The notes: generated from the sequence alone by a model not told the origin. A stretch of 64,000 nt of DNA from Pithys albifrons albifrons (GCF_047495875.1 NC_092471.1:10685001-10749000), one strand, 5' to 3'; shown: positions 1 through 13,320, counted from the first letter of the stretch. Program-made: numbers and translations.

Positions 1-3000
1 CAATACTGTGCAATAAATAAAAAGGTAATAGTTGGTCCATTTATTCACTCAAAACACATTTAGTTTCTAATCTGAATTCCTACTTAGAGTCTCTTTCAGT
101 GGTGATGGGTAAAATACAACTGGAAAATCTCTAAGGTGCTAACTATATCACTCAGTTTCTGCCAGAGATTTCTGTGCTGGTTGGGGTTTCCCCCACTGGG
201 CTGTGATGCAGGAGCAAGGCCACTGGAGGTCACTCAGTGTTCAGGCAACTGACTCACTCCCCAGAAAGGTATTTTCATAACCATAAGATTAAATAAAACC
301 AACTCTTACATTCTGAAACACTTAAAAACTGCCTTTTGTCACCAATGTGTGAAGTACGTAGTAAGAATGCTGAATATAAAAAGGGGACCTAAAATGTAAC
401 AATAGCAATAAAATTGGATTGAAATCTGCAGCAATTAAGTTGCCTACATGGCTTTTACTGTTGTTACATTTCCCACAGGCCTACTCAAATCAGCAGGAGC
501 TTCTCATCAGAAGTACCAGCACCAGAATCTAGAGCACCACAGTTCAGTTCACCTAAAATTCATGTGTTAAAGAAATTCTGTAGTTTAAGGTACTTGATGT
601 GAGTCAGGCCATGTTTGCGAAAAGTCAGTAATTAATTCCAAAGCTCTGATGCAGTATTTCTAACAGGTCTTTTCAGTTCTAATGATATATTTGTTCTTTC
701 TGAGGGTTCATACAGAAACCAGTGCAGAACATTGCTTGGTGCTTGATATTGTTTCATATTAATGTCTCACTTCTCAAAATCCTTATTGATGCTGACATGT
801 TTGTATTCATGGAAGACAACTCACTGATATTGCAGATGTGTTTGCATGAGCAAAACTAACTCATGCCCATGACATAGAAACTTATTTGTGCAGGTAGGAA
901 AGCATAATTAAGTTTTCAAGTTTTATTATTGCCTCCTCTCATGACAAAACAAATTCTCAGCTGGTGTATCAGCTGGCAAAACTGCACTGCCTTCAATGGA
1001 CCTCTCCCAATTCACATCAGCAGATGATCTGGCTATGTCCTTCCCTTTAAGATGCTGGCGTCATTTCCCTAGGATCTTTATTGACCCTAATTAGTCAGAC
1101 AAAATCTATATGTTACCAAAAGTATTGGCAAAAAAAAAAAGTCAGGATTTTTTTTCCTCCCCTCCAATATATAAAAAAAAAAAATAAAGCAGTTGCTCTT
1201 TTCCAATGAAACACTGGAAAAGAAACTAGTGAGCATCCTGTGGTTTGTTGACAAACAAATTAAAATTAATCAAATTTTAAATTCAATATAATCTCTCTCT
1301 TTTTCACCTCTTACTGCCCACAGCTACACAACGGTTCTGTGCAAGTTGACTGGTGCCACAGGCAGTCATTAAAATTGACTCAGATCACTACTTTTCATCA
1401 TTAGAAAACCCCATGAACATTGGGCAGTTATATTTCATTTAATGCTTGATCAAACAGATATGACAGCTTGCTAGGTTATTTGGATTTGCTACTGTACCAC
1501 AGAAAAATCCTCAAATAATGCATTTTTAGGGTTCAGATACAGCCAGTTTATTGGAATGTACTTTCCAGAAGACATGGGATCCATCTTCACCAAGGATCCA
1601 GTTTTGCTGCTGATAGTGCTGCTGCTGTTGAAATACAAAACTCCCTGTGTAGCTGAAAATGGGATAAACGGTTCCTGGCTGCTGTCAGATATGGTACTGA
1701 ATCCTAATGAGACCAGAGCACACACCAACACTCTTCCTTGTGTAGATGGTCCCACTGACTTCAAGGAGAACATGCAGAATGGTGTCTCAGTATCGATTCC
1801 ACAGTGTGATCATCTAAAGGGTTTTTTTTCTTCCAGATTGCTCCAAGAAACCCAACCCTCTGAGGACAGGTTCTGTCACCTTCCACATGATGAATAGCAG
1901 CACACTGGGACTCAGCTCCTGCAGAACAATGTCCTCCCCATACTAATAGGGGTGGAATCATGACATATTTCTTGATGTTAATTTGGGGCTCAGTTATGCC
2001 ACTGTTAATCATGTCAGTGACCATTTAATCATGCAAATAATTGCATTGATTTCAATACTCACATGAGGAAGTGCTCACCAATATTCAAAATACACACATG
2101 GGGATATAGCTTCACAATCCATTTGCATTTCTATGTGTAGCAGTTAAGAGTTATATCATTTCAAAGGTAAAGCACTCTAATTAATTTTTTCAGAGAGAGT
2201 TGTTTCTTGGAGGTGTTTTCTTGTCCTTGATTTAATAGAGGCCCAGTGCTCCCCCTCCCCTTTTACAGCTTTAATGATACAACATTAAAAAAAATCTAGA
2301 TGACTGAAAATTGTACATTAGCTATAATTTTATGCAAGAGCTCTTTCCGTACTTCCATTCCATCAGATTAGAGTAGATGGATGACAAGTACTTTTGTAGG
2401 TGGTTTTCTACCTGTTAATAATTTCCCTCTGAGAGTGAATCTGACATATAGGTAGATGCTCTGAACAGTTCATTATCTTTGCTCATATTCCCAAGTATGT
2501 GTGATACGTGTTGTTAAACAAACTCATCCCAATTTCAGCCTGTGACAGCGCCATGGGTTGAACTTTTGGATAGGAGTGCAAATCTAGCGTAAGCAGAGAA
2601 GGTGATTCCAAGCAATTTGAAAGAGGCTTATATGGTAATTCTCTTAGTTGCAATGCTACGTTGATATAGAGCTCACAAGCAATTCACATATAAGTAAACC
2701 TTACGAAAAATTCTAATTTTCAAACTGAAATTGGTTGTCAGTACAGAATGTGACCTGTTTGGAAAATAATGTCTGGTTAAAGGATAACGAAGGACCATCA
2801 CAGCCCATGACCTCCCATGGCAGCAGGTGAGCAGCATGTCCTGAAAGCACAGCAACTCAGCACAGTGCTGATCCCAGCCTGCTGCCCCTCTGACTGCTGC
2901 AGACCCGGTGACATTCTGTGTATCAGTCAGTCAGGACTTTGTAATGCATTATGAATATGACATAAAATATTGGACTGAACATAAATATTAATGACATGGC

Positions 3001-4911
3001 TTCACTATTTAATTCTGTTGTTGTCTTTTAATGCTAACAGTTTTAATTCTGTTAATTTTTGCTGACTGATCTAGGCTGGCAGAAGTGTGTGGTCATGCAA
3101 AGCCTGGACAACTTGAAGCACTGGTGAGGACAATATTGCCTAGGCTGAAGTTAAACCTGTGAAAGTATGTAAAACTCTTTAATGTAGCAAAATTTCTCTG
3201 TTAATCATATACACCTTATCAATCCTCTCAAAGTACAAGTATTTCTTCATGAAGAAACGTAGATTACATATAATGGGAGGCACTTGCAAGCAGGTAAAGT
3301 CCTTTAAAAGATCTTACTAAACTTGAGTCATTCTTTAAAAAGAACAAGCAATAATTGTGTGAAATGGTTTATACTCAATGTCAGTAGGACAGAGTAAAAC
3401 ATTGAGGGTGAAAGGCACATGACTAAAAATAACTTGCTCTCACATGCTCTAACAGTCAAGACCCTTCAGCATTTAAAACTAATAGACATGACTTGGAGCT
3501 ACTGTAAATGCTCTTTGAAAGTGTCATTGGTCCATGGTCTGGATTGACACCATCCGCTAGTAGGGATTTAAGTAGGTCACTCTCAGTGGTAAAATTATTG
3601 ACAAGAAGCACATATGTATTTTAAGTCAGTTCTGTTTATAAAAGGTAACACTGATCAGTGTTTAAACAGCACCAGTGAGCTTTTGCCTTGTTGCAAGATA
3701 GTTTAAATTTCTGTCAGTAGATGCCTGATAATAACAACTGAACCAGGAAGGCCCTGTATGCTTTTGTTTTTCCATATATTGTAAAAAACATGCCTCTCTA
3801 ATGGTTTATACTTATGCTCACCCAATTCAGTCTTTGGCAGAATAATAGAGGACAGGATGAAAAAATGTCCTGTTGAATAAAAAATCTCATACACTAGGCA
3901 GCAGTTTTCTCTGCTTTTATCCAACTTTAATTTGAAGAAATTATAATTCTAAAAATCTGTAATGACAGGGACTCAACTACCTCTCCAGGTGACTTAGGCA
4001 ATAACTTAATTCTCCTCAATGTGTTTTGTGCTTTTATCTCACCTGGATGGCTTCTCATTTTAGTTTTTGACCATGAACTTCTATGCTGCACAGAAAACAG
4101 GCACCACTGTCTTCCTAAAGACTCTGAACTGGGACTGCAATGTTAACATGATTTCCCTCCAACACTTGTTGCATCCTCAGACAGGGATGATGACAATCAA
4201 TTATAAACAATGAGAAATCCTAATACATCACACCTTGTTATAAATAAACATGAACTTTCTCTTGGGTTCTTCTCTCTCTGGGACCAGATGGGATGTTCTG
4301 ACTGCATCTTTAACTGTCTTGTCTTGCTTTTTAGAAGTCCTGTCAATGGTTTTGCTTTTGATGCCTTTCCTTAGATACAGCCTTTTGCTATTACATGTCC
4401 TTTCACTATTATATATCCTCTTTCCCTGCCGACAGAGACAAGCTCACTCTTGTCTTTGAATATTCCTTCCACTGAGATTCTCAATTTCCTTTGCAACACT
4501 CCCTTCTCTGATGAATATGCTAATTTTTCCATTTTTGCCTTGCTCAAGAATTTTGCAAATTCCTGATTCATATCACAACTTGCCTCTACCTCTTTAGTTA
4601 CAAAAAAATTCTACTATCATATTTTCATTTAGAGAAACAGATGCACAATATGAATGTGCAAATGAAGTATAATTTCAGGCAGTTTCTGCTTCCTTAATGG
4701 GCACAATGCACAGAGCTTTTACATGACAGACTTTGGCACCTAAGAAATGGTACTGTTTCATTTTACAAGCTTGTGCAACAGCATGACTTATCCTTTCTCA
4801 CACAGTGCTAGTAGCAAGATTTCTTTTTAAATTACTAGAACTGTCTAAAAAGTTTCAGTGTTTATTTAAAATAGGGTTCTTTGCATCAGGCACTTCGTGC
4901 CATGAACTTAC
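1..4911 (-). other. TENM1: TENM1 intron, 5' part (next exon beyond left edge)
   Basis: At least 4911 bp of intron after the donor at 4910-4911. No frame on the minus strand resembles the expected YD-shell continuation (YDPEGHLTN-like), so that exon lies outside. There are A-rich runs at 1131-1140 and 1171-1185. No repeat family was recognised. Confidence 0.85.
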
Positions 4912-5422
4912 TCATACACAGTTGTCCATCCGTTTTCATCGCTTTTGGTTGCTAAAAGCCCCGTGTTTCCAGGATATGTCATCAGAGCCAGGTTGTAGCC
5001 TTGGGCATAAACTCTTTTCAGAACCCCATTGCTGCTGATTGTCAGCCAGTACACTTGGCCCCCTGGCACCACAACCCACAGGGGCAGCCCACTCGTGTCT
5101 CTGCGGATGTGAACCGAGTTCCCGTTGCTGCTGGTGATGGTGCCAATGTCTCCATCCCCGCTGTAGGTGAAATTGTAGATGTAGTCCCTGGTGATGAGGT
5201 TCAGTGTGTGCAGGTGGGTGCCGTTGATGGTGAACTGATACAGCTCCTGGTCTGCTGGCGATGCGATCTCGTACAGGTTGGCGTCACTGAGGTGAGCCTT
5301 GTTCCGACTCACGGCGCGGATGCGAACGTTGCCGAGGTCTGCTACATACAGAGTGTCATCAGGAGATACTGCCAGGGAAGAAGGTGCTTTCAGCTTTGCA
5401 TCTTTGGCATATCCACCATCAC
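4912..5422 (-). CDS. TENM1: TENM1 exon: NHL blade 6 and start of YD shell
   Basis: 511 bp, entering after one base of Gly and leaving after two bases of a codon. It reads (G)[19 protein letters not shown], then [96 protein letters not shown] and [13 protein letters not shown] is the sixth NHL repeat. The rest starts the YD shell, a large beta barrel like that of bacterial toxin cocoons. NGT and NFT are possible N-glycosylation sites. The acceptor is TCCTCCAG and the donor is GA|GTAAGT. The exon is GC- and CpG-rich. The next teneurin exon, with the bulk of the YD repeats, is not in the window. Confidence 0.96.
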
Positions 5423-7174
5423 CTGGAGGAGAAATGGTAATTTTAGTAATCTCTAATGCCCTTATTTAAGCTGATCCCCTAAACCTGACAAACTGCCTCT
5501 CCTCAGTATCATTTACAGGTCAATAAAACAATATCCTCTTCCAACTAATTGAATCCCTGTTATCTAAGGTTTGGTGCAGTTCTAAATGAGTCTCAATGAA
5601 GACAAACAGGAATATAAATTATCTAATTCACAGCATTTTTGCTAACCCCCAAACCCTGCTGTTCAGGAAAGCTTTAATGCAAAGCTGTGAAAGAAAAAAA
5701 CATGACACTTGAAGTTTCATTCCCTACTTATTGTGTGTTGGCAGGTAGTTAAGATAGAACTGTGTAACAAATAAAACAAAAAGAAAATAAGACGCAGTAA
5801 TTCAGATAAAATGACACTGAAGGAAAGATCAGTTTATACTTATTAAAAACTCAGCACTGCAGGAAAACAAAATCAGAATAGTAGCCAAAAAGTGCCTTGA
5901 GAAATGATCCTTTTCAATATCTTTTGACAATTTACTTGGTTTGTGTAATTTAAGGTTTGAGGAGGGTATTTGCATTATCATGTTATGTATGTGTCTACCA
6001 AAATGAGTTTACATGAGCAGAATTTCTGTAACTAGCAAGAAAGCATATTAAACTTCACTGTTAGAGAAAAACATTACTGTGTGTTAGGCTCTGCTTCTTC
6101 TGACTGAGACATGAAATTTGCTGGAATGTTTGAGCATACCCTTTGCTTCCTTGGACAAATTAGTACATCTTTCTGCTGAACTGACACAATTATTAGATTT
6201 GCCATCATATTTCATTTTGTAGCACTGAGTGTAGTTTCCCTCAGTAGGAATCCTGAACAGGATTCTTTTCAGCACTGGTCTGCTGTACCCACCAATAAAG
6301 CTGCAGCCCTTAGCAAAGCACAGAAAGCTTTGATTATCATTACAATGCTGGGTCAGCAGCCCACCTCCTCTGCAAGACCATTTGCATTTTTTCCTCTCTG
6401 TTCTTGACATACTTAATGTTTTCTTGTCAGTAATTAACCTTTTACTTGGAATGAGAGGCTTAAGAATTATGATGACATTATTACGGAGCTGAACATGGTG
6501 GTTCTTAGAGATGACAAGATGGCAAGATACTGCACACCTCTGTATGGGAATGCTGTCCTTTGTCCCACTCTGAAATATGTTTATGAAATAAAAAAGCCAT
6601 GTTTTGTTTTGGTGCATGCAGCAGAGAGAAATTGAGAATGTCCAGTGGTGCACTGCAGGCCTGATAATGTCTCTTCCAGCTCAAAACACACAAGGAATAA
6701 GAAATTCTGAACATTATGTGTTTGCACCATTTTGCTGGCAGTGCAGGGTGACATGAGTTATGAGAAGGCATAAACTAGTGTTTTGCACTTGATATGAAAC
6801 ACCTTGGTACTCTTGGTAAGAAGGGATGCCTGACCCAGCAGCATTTAGGTACAATCTGCACTGGAGCCGGTATCACCTTCAACAGGGGCAAACACAGCTG
6901 AAACAGCAAGAGAGGCTTGGAACTTATTCTGAATGGTGTGTAACCTCTGTGTTAAGAGGAAAAGCTAGGACCATCTTGAAGTTCCTCCAGTGGCAACTAT
7001 AAGACTCCTGTCTCAGAAGCCAAGGCATTAAATCCACAAAGATCTGCTGATCAGTCTCTGAGCTTCTCAAGGAAACTGAATCATTGCTCGTCTCTCCTTC
7101 CCCTTGTTACTTCGCTAATCTACAGGTGTGTCAGAGGATCTCAATAGATAACAGACAGGAAATAATCTCCTTAC
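5423..7174 (-). other. TENM1: TENM1 intron (1.8 kb)
   Basis: GT-AG intron of 1752 bp. It contains a 189-codon open frame on the sense strand (6084-6653) that I judge most likely fortuitous. No repeat was recognised. Confidence 0.85.
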
Positions 7175-7541
7175 CCGAAAAACAATCACAATTAGGATCA
7201 ATCTTGCAGTCACAATCTGAAGGGGCTCCAGCGATTATCGAGATTTCACCATTGGTTGTGACCTGTTGGATACGGTTGATCTTCCTCTCGTCTGTCTCTG
7301 CGATGTAGAGGATGCCACTGTGGGACACAGCGATGGCCCTGGCTGACTCCAGGGTGGAGTGGATGGCCACCTTGCTGATGAGGAAGTGGTCAATGCCTGG
7401 CACCTGGCAGTGAATGGGGCGCCCGGCAATGATCCGCACACGCCTGTTCTCGGAGATCTGCAGGACAATGTTGTTGTCCAGGACGTACAGGGAGTTGTCC
7501 AGGGGGTTCACTGTGAGGTCTGTTGGCCACTCTAACCGCAC
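7175..7541 (-). CDS. TENM1: TENM1 exon: NHL propeller blades 4 and 5
   Basis: 367 bp, starting at a codon boundary. It reads [20 protein letters not shown], then [60 protein letters not shown] and [14 protein letters not shown], with a split Gly. LYVLDNN and LYIAETD mark two NHL repeats, and the cysteine cluster [11 protein letters not shown] is the conserved inter-blade loop. The [15 protein letters not shown] block is the main support for TENM1 over its paralogues. The acceptor is CTGTCCAG and the donor is CGG|GTAAGG. Third codon positions are strongly GC-rich in the middle of this exon, unlike the exons upstream. Confidence 0.96.
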
Positions 7542-10500
7542 CTGGACAGAAACATTTAGGGGAAGGCAGGGAAAAAAAGGAAAAAGAATGATTAAGACAC
7601 TAAGGCAGTTTTATTCAACCATCTCTGACCACCACAGCATCAAGGCACTTGGCGGACTCTTACAGTAACTGCTTCTGCAGTACGTTTAATTAGGTTTGGA
7701 AGAAGTTTCAACAAGCATACTCTTTTCTGAGATCCCACTCCAATGTGGAACAAAATTTGATTTGAAAACTAATTTAGCACCCTCTGAGAGGTATTTGCAC
7801 AAGTCCATTAAAGTGGGAACTTTATTATACCTATGCAGTCATGCAAATAAAAACACACACTTCATGTCATGCAACATCAGCCAGAAAATTTTCCAGGTCT
7901 GAATGTTATTGTTTCAAGGTTGCAGTCAATGCTGGCAGAGTGGAAAACAGTGAGAGGTTGTCAATGTCGTAACACTTTAATTGACTGTTAGCAGAAAAGG
8001 AAAATGACATACTAGAAGAGTAGGACACATTTCCACTATTTATTTACTAAGTGAGAAATGTTAATAAGACAGATGCCACGAGAAATATAAGCTTGTTAAT
8101 ACTTTGAAACAAAATAATAGACCAATATATCACACTTTGCATGATACAGTATCCAAGCCTTAAATATTTATAATGATTTTGCTTTGTGAAATCACTATTT
8201 CAATCATGGATTAAGTAAATTCTTCATAGTTAACGGTAGCTTTTTGCCTTTTTACATGCAGGTGAGAGTGCCAATCAAGCAAAGTTTCCAAACCAAGCTG
8301 GAGAAAATAGTAGAAGACTGACCTCACTCATTTGATACCTGTTGCATCAGCATCTGGAGGAATTAAACATGCTCCAAATTAAAGGTGGGGCTGCCTGTCA
8401 GCCTGAAAGACAACCAGTATGCAAACTGCTGATTACAGCATGCACTGGCCAGACCTTCAAACTCCTCCTGCTGAGAATGGTCAATAAGCAGTGCAGGACT
8501 GCTGAACTGGGAAACAACAACAGAGCGGGCTGGTCCCTGTGCCCTGCTCATGGCCTGTGGAGGATTTGGACGGCAGCTTGTCTATGGAAAGGTCAGAGAA
8601 CAAGTGAGCCCCTGAGATTGCAAGAGAGCATATTTTTGTTTCTCTCAAGATGCTTTCCCTGTTATCCTTCATGAAGAGATGGCTGCTTTTTTTTTTGAGT
8701 GGAATTTTTCTGGTCTAAATATTTCAGTCATCAGAAGAGAATAATTACCAGGCTAAAATCTAACAGTTTTATATGCTTTATACACCACAGAAGCTTTTAT
8801 TATTTCACTTACTAATTTTGATGCTGGTTTTGTTCATTTTTGCACTGTGCTAATTAAAAGCCCTATGAATGCAGAGACTGCTGATGCTACTACAATGCTC
8901 AGGACTCAGGAATACCATATGGTGGAGAGTGTGGCCATCCCTTGCCACCTGCTTGCCTGGGGTCAGCTTGGGAACCAGGCTGGAGGCCAAGTCTCTCCCT
9001 TTATCAAGCAGCAGTATTTCCTGAATAATCTCATTTCAGAAGTACATTGCTGGTTTGGTAACTGATGTTTTAATAATGTGAGGGCATTGCGGCTGCTGTG
9101 TCTCATCCTGTGGTTACCATACAATTACAAAGGCTCACAGAGCAATCCAATTCCTCCTTGTGCCCAGTCCATTTTACTAGACAGCATCATATCTGGCATT
9201 AAGACTAATGCTGTTGGGCTCAAGATTTCTTCTGAACCAGGTGGTCAAGTCCTTCCAAATGATGACAAATGTGGTGAAACAGTTGGAAGCAGATTCCTCC
9301 CACAATAATGCTGATTGCTGTGCATGTGTGACTGCCTGAGTTCCACCGGCTGCACTGAGGCTGCTTTACACACCGTTAGCTCACACTTCAGCTGGGACTT
9401 CACTGGGACACCAAATAAAACTCTTCAGTGAACATAAAAACCTCTACAAGGCTATCTCCAGGAAACTTGGAAAAAACCGCATTTGCAATGCACCTTTAAT
9501 GCAGAACAATTGATTGCTCTATCAAGGTAGATGGTTAATTTTTAATGGCAAACAGACACCTTCGACTTTAGGGGCTCCACAGATTGCATTGTTGTAAAAG
9601 TAATCTTTGATGAGCCACAACTAGATTATTCACAATAAAATATTTGGGTCGAAACTGTCTGTTTTTCCTGTCATGACCTTGCCTAGCACCTGCCATGTCT
9701 CAGTACCTGGTTTTCCTTTGTGGACCAGCTACAATGCCTTTGCCCAGCAAATAATTTGAATTCCTCCCACTGTGAAGGTAGGTCTGGTGTTCTGCAGATA
9801 AACAGGGACAGGTTTGGGCCTAAACCACTTTTTCTCTGGTTGAGTTGAGGCTGACTTGGTTTATTGAGATAGAACAAACTCTCATGCAGCTGCACACTTC
9901 ATTTGCAGCAATGTGCCTAAAGCTTAGTCTTAACAGCTGTTAACTGCAAACATATTTGCTTTTGTACTGATCACATTTGTGAATTTAGCTGCATTGCAGT
10001 AAAAATAAATAAAATTTTAGTTGGGAACATCAAACAATTTTGGTTACTACACCAGAACTGCTGCCTAGCTCTCTGCTCTGCAAATCTAGCTGAAGGTAAC
10101 CCACAGCTTCTCCTTCCTGATCTTAAAGTAGTCATGGATGTATCAATGGTTTAATCTCAGCTGAATTATTGAGAGTAGCATACACTTTTCTGGAGAAAAC
10201 AGCATAAAAACCAGCTGCTGCTCATTGCAAACTTATGCTAGTGAAATCGGAGGGGAAAAAAGGTGAAATAGGCCAATTCAAATCAAACATACACACTAAC
10301 AGGAACCATTGAGCAATCCTAATCTGAAAATTCAGAAAAAATCTGCCCTATTCTTGTCAGGATGAGTTTTCATGATATTTTAAATTGGTATAAGATAGGG
10401 CCACTGCTGTCCCACTCCATCCCTTCTCTCAGTGCAATCCCCAGCAGCAAGACCAGTTTATTTGTTCCTACAGAGAGCAGGTTCAGGACAGTTTGCTGGC

Positions 10501-11465
10501 TAAAATCTAATCACCTAAATCAGCTTAAACTGAAGTGTAACTGCACCCTCAGGTTCACTGTTACCTTGAAAAGTCACTGGTTGTTTACTTCCTGTTAAAG
10601 CAAGCTGCCCTCCAGCAGGTTCTGTGACCAAACCATCAGTTGTGCTCCACTCAAAGCCAATAAACATATTACAGAGAGGCACTTCAATTCTCATCTGATA
10701 TGACTGTGCCTAGTACAAAGTTTTTCCAGAAAAAAAATCTCAAGTTAGGATTAGAATATTAAATCAGTTAATATACCTTTTAATTTGAAGCAGTACTTCA
10801 CAAGCTCCTCTAAAAAGTCCTCTTCTATGTAGGTATATATTTCTTATAACTCAAAACCGAGTCAATTCCAAGCATTTCTCCTTTTTTTTAATGTTTTTTT
10901 TCTGTTTTTTCTTGAGCAGTGACCAGAAATGGCATCGCTGATTATCCCATTATAAACGAGCAGCCAGGGTTTGCTCAGTAGCAGTTGGTACCTCACACTG
11001 TTCACAGACTGAAATTTTCAGGTGACAAGTCTGGTTTGGTTCACAGCAGACTGAATATATGCAATGGAAATCATTGACAAAGCAAGTGAACCCTTGAGCA
11101 ATGAGACCTTTTGCATATGGATATTATCATGTCAACTTTTCTGGGAATTCAGCATTTAACTGTCAACATAAAAGCTCCAACTATATCTAAAAACCCACCT
11201 CTGGTTTGAGAAGGGCAAAATTAACACCCACTGGTCCAGCTTTCTAGTACATTATTTCATGTCAAGTGCTCTGGAAAACACAAAGTGCACTAAGGTGGCT
11301 TTAGTTTAAATGAATTTTCACAGGGAGATCTACATTTTTAGGTAAGTTAACTAGCTCTCAGTCCTGAATCACATTTTTTGTAATTGTTTTTTTGTTTCAA
11401 AATATGCATGTCCTTGTATAACTATCTACCTACCTATGCAGTTTGGGGATATTTAAATAGTTTTC

Positions 11466-12370
11466 TGTGGTGAGTTGACCATGGCTGGATGCAGAAGGTC
11501 ATGGGTCAAGACAAGCACAAGGAGATCTGTCAGCAGTTGCCATCATGGGCAAAACAGACTCAACTTTAGGAAAATTAATTTAATTTATTAGAAATCAAAT
11601 CAGAGGATAATGAGAAATGAAACCTAAATCTTAGAACATCTTCCCAGGCTCAACTTCAGTCCCATTTTCTGTAATTCCTCTCCAGAAGCACAAGGGGACA
11701 GAATGGGGCTTGTGGTCAGTTCAGCACACATTGTCTCTACTGCTCCTTCCTCCTTACACTTCTGCCAGTCCACAGAGGGGTCCCTCCCATGGGAGACAGT
11801 CCTCCACGAACTTCTCCAATGTGAGTCCTTCCCATGGGCTGCAGTTCTTCATGAATTGCTACAGTGTGGGTCCCTCCCACAGGGTGCAGTCCTTCAGGAG
11901 CAGGCTGCTCCAACATGGATCCCCCATAGGGTCACAAGTCCTGCCAGCAAACCTGCTCCAGTGTGGGCTCCTCTCTCCATGGGTCCATAGGCCATGCCAG
12001 GAGCTGCTCCAGCATGGGCTTCCCATGGGCTCACAGCCTCCTCTGGGTTTCCACTTGCTCCAATGTGGGGTCTTCCCTGGGCTGCTGGTGGATCTCTGCT
12101 CCAGTGTCTGGAGCACCTCCTCCCTCTTCTTCTTCACTGACCTGGATGTCTGCAGACCTGCTCCTATCATATATTTTTAATCCTCTCTCTTGGCTGATGC
12201 TGGTTGCACAAGTTTTTTCTCCTTCCTAAATACATTATCCCAGAGTTATCCCACTGCAGTTAGTGGTGGGTCCATCTTGGAACTGGCTGGCATTGGCTCC
12301 ACTGGACATGAAGGAAGTTTTTGTGACTTCTCACAGAAGCCACCCCTGCAGCCCCTCTAAACCCAGTACG
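11466..12370 (-). mobile_element. Solo LTR of an avian ERVL-type endogenous retrovirus
   Basis: 905 bp flanked by the direct repeat TTTTC at 11461-11465 and 12371-12375, a 5-bp target duplication as expected for ERVL elements. The plus-strand ends are TGTGG...TACG, so one end has lost the usual CA. Inside is an imperfect tandem block (about 11770-12090) of units with CTGCTCCA(A/G)(T/C)(A/G)TGG and CCCATGGG-like words, followed by GGTCCATCTTGGAACTGGCT. I recall this layout from LTRs widespread in bird genomes. On the minus strand an AATAAA lies at 11584-11589 before the 3' end, so the LTR runs in the TENM1 direction. No gag, pol or env sequence is attached. Confidence 0.75.
11584..11589 (-). 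terminator. AATAAA polyadenylation signal of the LTR
   Basis: The reverse complement of TTTATT at this site reads AATAAA on the minus strand, about 118 bp before the LTR 3' edge. This is where the viral poly(A) signal would sit. It lies in the sense direction of TENM1; use of the site is not shown. Confidence 0.45.
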
Positions 12371-13041
12371 TTTTCTGACAATAAAGCTTTACAACTAAAT
12401 AAATAAGGTGACTTTTTTGCAAAGTGTCACTGCTAGAGAGTCCACACTCACATTTAACCATACACACCCACAGATGTACACACATTTACAAGTTAGTTTG
12501 AGAAGAATACTGTTTCACTTTTGGTTCTGACCATATGGCTAAAACTTTTTGCACATTTTGCATGACATTTGGCAGCTGTGCCATTTTTGGTACTGTTTTA
12601 AACAAATCAGATCAAACAAATTATACCATTCATATCAAAGTAAGAAAAGTAAAGAGCAAAAAATTTATCCTTGTCTGCAGATGCCAGTTTCAAGAGCTTG
12701 ACTGGTTGTGGGGGTAAATTTCACTGGGATAAGTTTCATTTATCATGGATTAAAAGAAGCTGCATAAATCCCTAAAAAGGCTTCACCATTGCTTTGATTT
12801 CTTGCCATGCATTGCTTGTTTATTTTGATTCAATTTCATGTAGTAGCATGAAATTCATGCCAAAATTTTTCTGATAGTCCTGACTGATGGATTACTTCAT
12901 ATCTGTGCCACTCAGCTTCAAGCACTGCTGTTTATGCTACCTTTGCCTTTATTCAGCTCTACATTATTCACTTGCAAACATGCTCACAGCCTCTTCCATA
13001 TTTCTCTTTTGATGCTAACTTCCTTTTTTATCTCTTATTTA

Positions 13042-13320
13042 TCATAGAATCATAGAATATACTGAGTTGGAAGAGACCCACAAGGAACATCAGTTTCAAC
13101 TCCTGGCCCTGCACAGAACAGCCTCAAAAATCACACTAAATGTCTGAGAGTGTTGTCCAAATGCTTCCTGAACTCCATCAGGCTTGGTGCTGTGACCACT
13201 TTTCTCTGGGGAGCCTGTTCAGTGCTCAACCACTCTATGGGTGAAGAACTTTTTCCTATTATCCAACTTAAACCTCCTCTGACACAACTTCCATTCCATG
13301 CCATTCCCTCAGGTCCTATT
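13042..13320 (-). mobile_element. CR1 LINE 3' fragment
   Basis: On the plus strand it opens with ATCATAGAATCATAGAATAT, the reverse of the CR1 terminal octamer repeats. It goes on with typical antisense CR1 phrases: GTTGGAAGAGACCCACAAGG, TCCTGAACTCCATCAGGCTT, GGGGAGCCTGTTCAGTGC and GAAGAACTTTTTCCTATTAT. It is a 5'-truncated copy lying in the TENM1 sense direction. It is less diverged than the copy at 57.4 kb. The boundary near 13320 is approximate, since decayed CR1 may continue to about 13450. Confidence 0.88.

Noticed and set aside
1489..2024. Two overlapping minus-strand open frames (94 and 87 codons) that might be a split gene or the next TENM1 exon
   Set aside because: They are in different frames, match no teneurin block expected after TTVYE, and lack suitable splice junctions.
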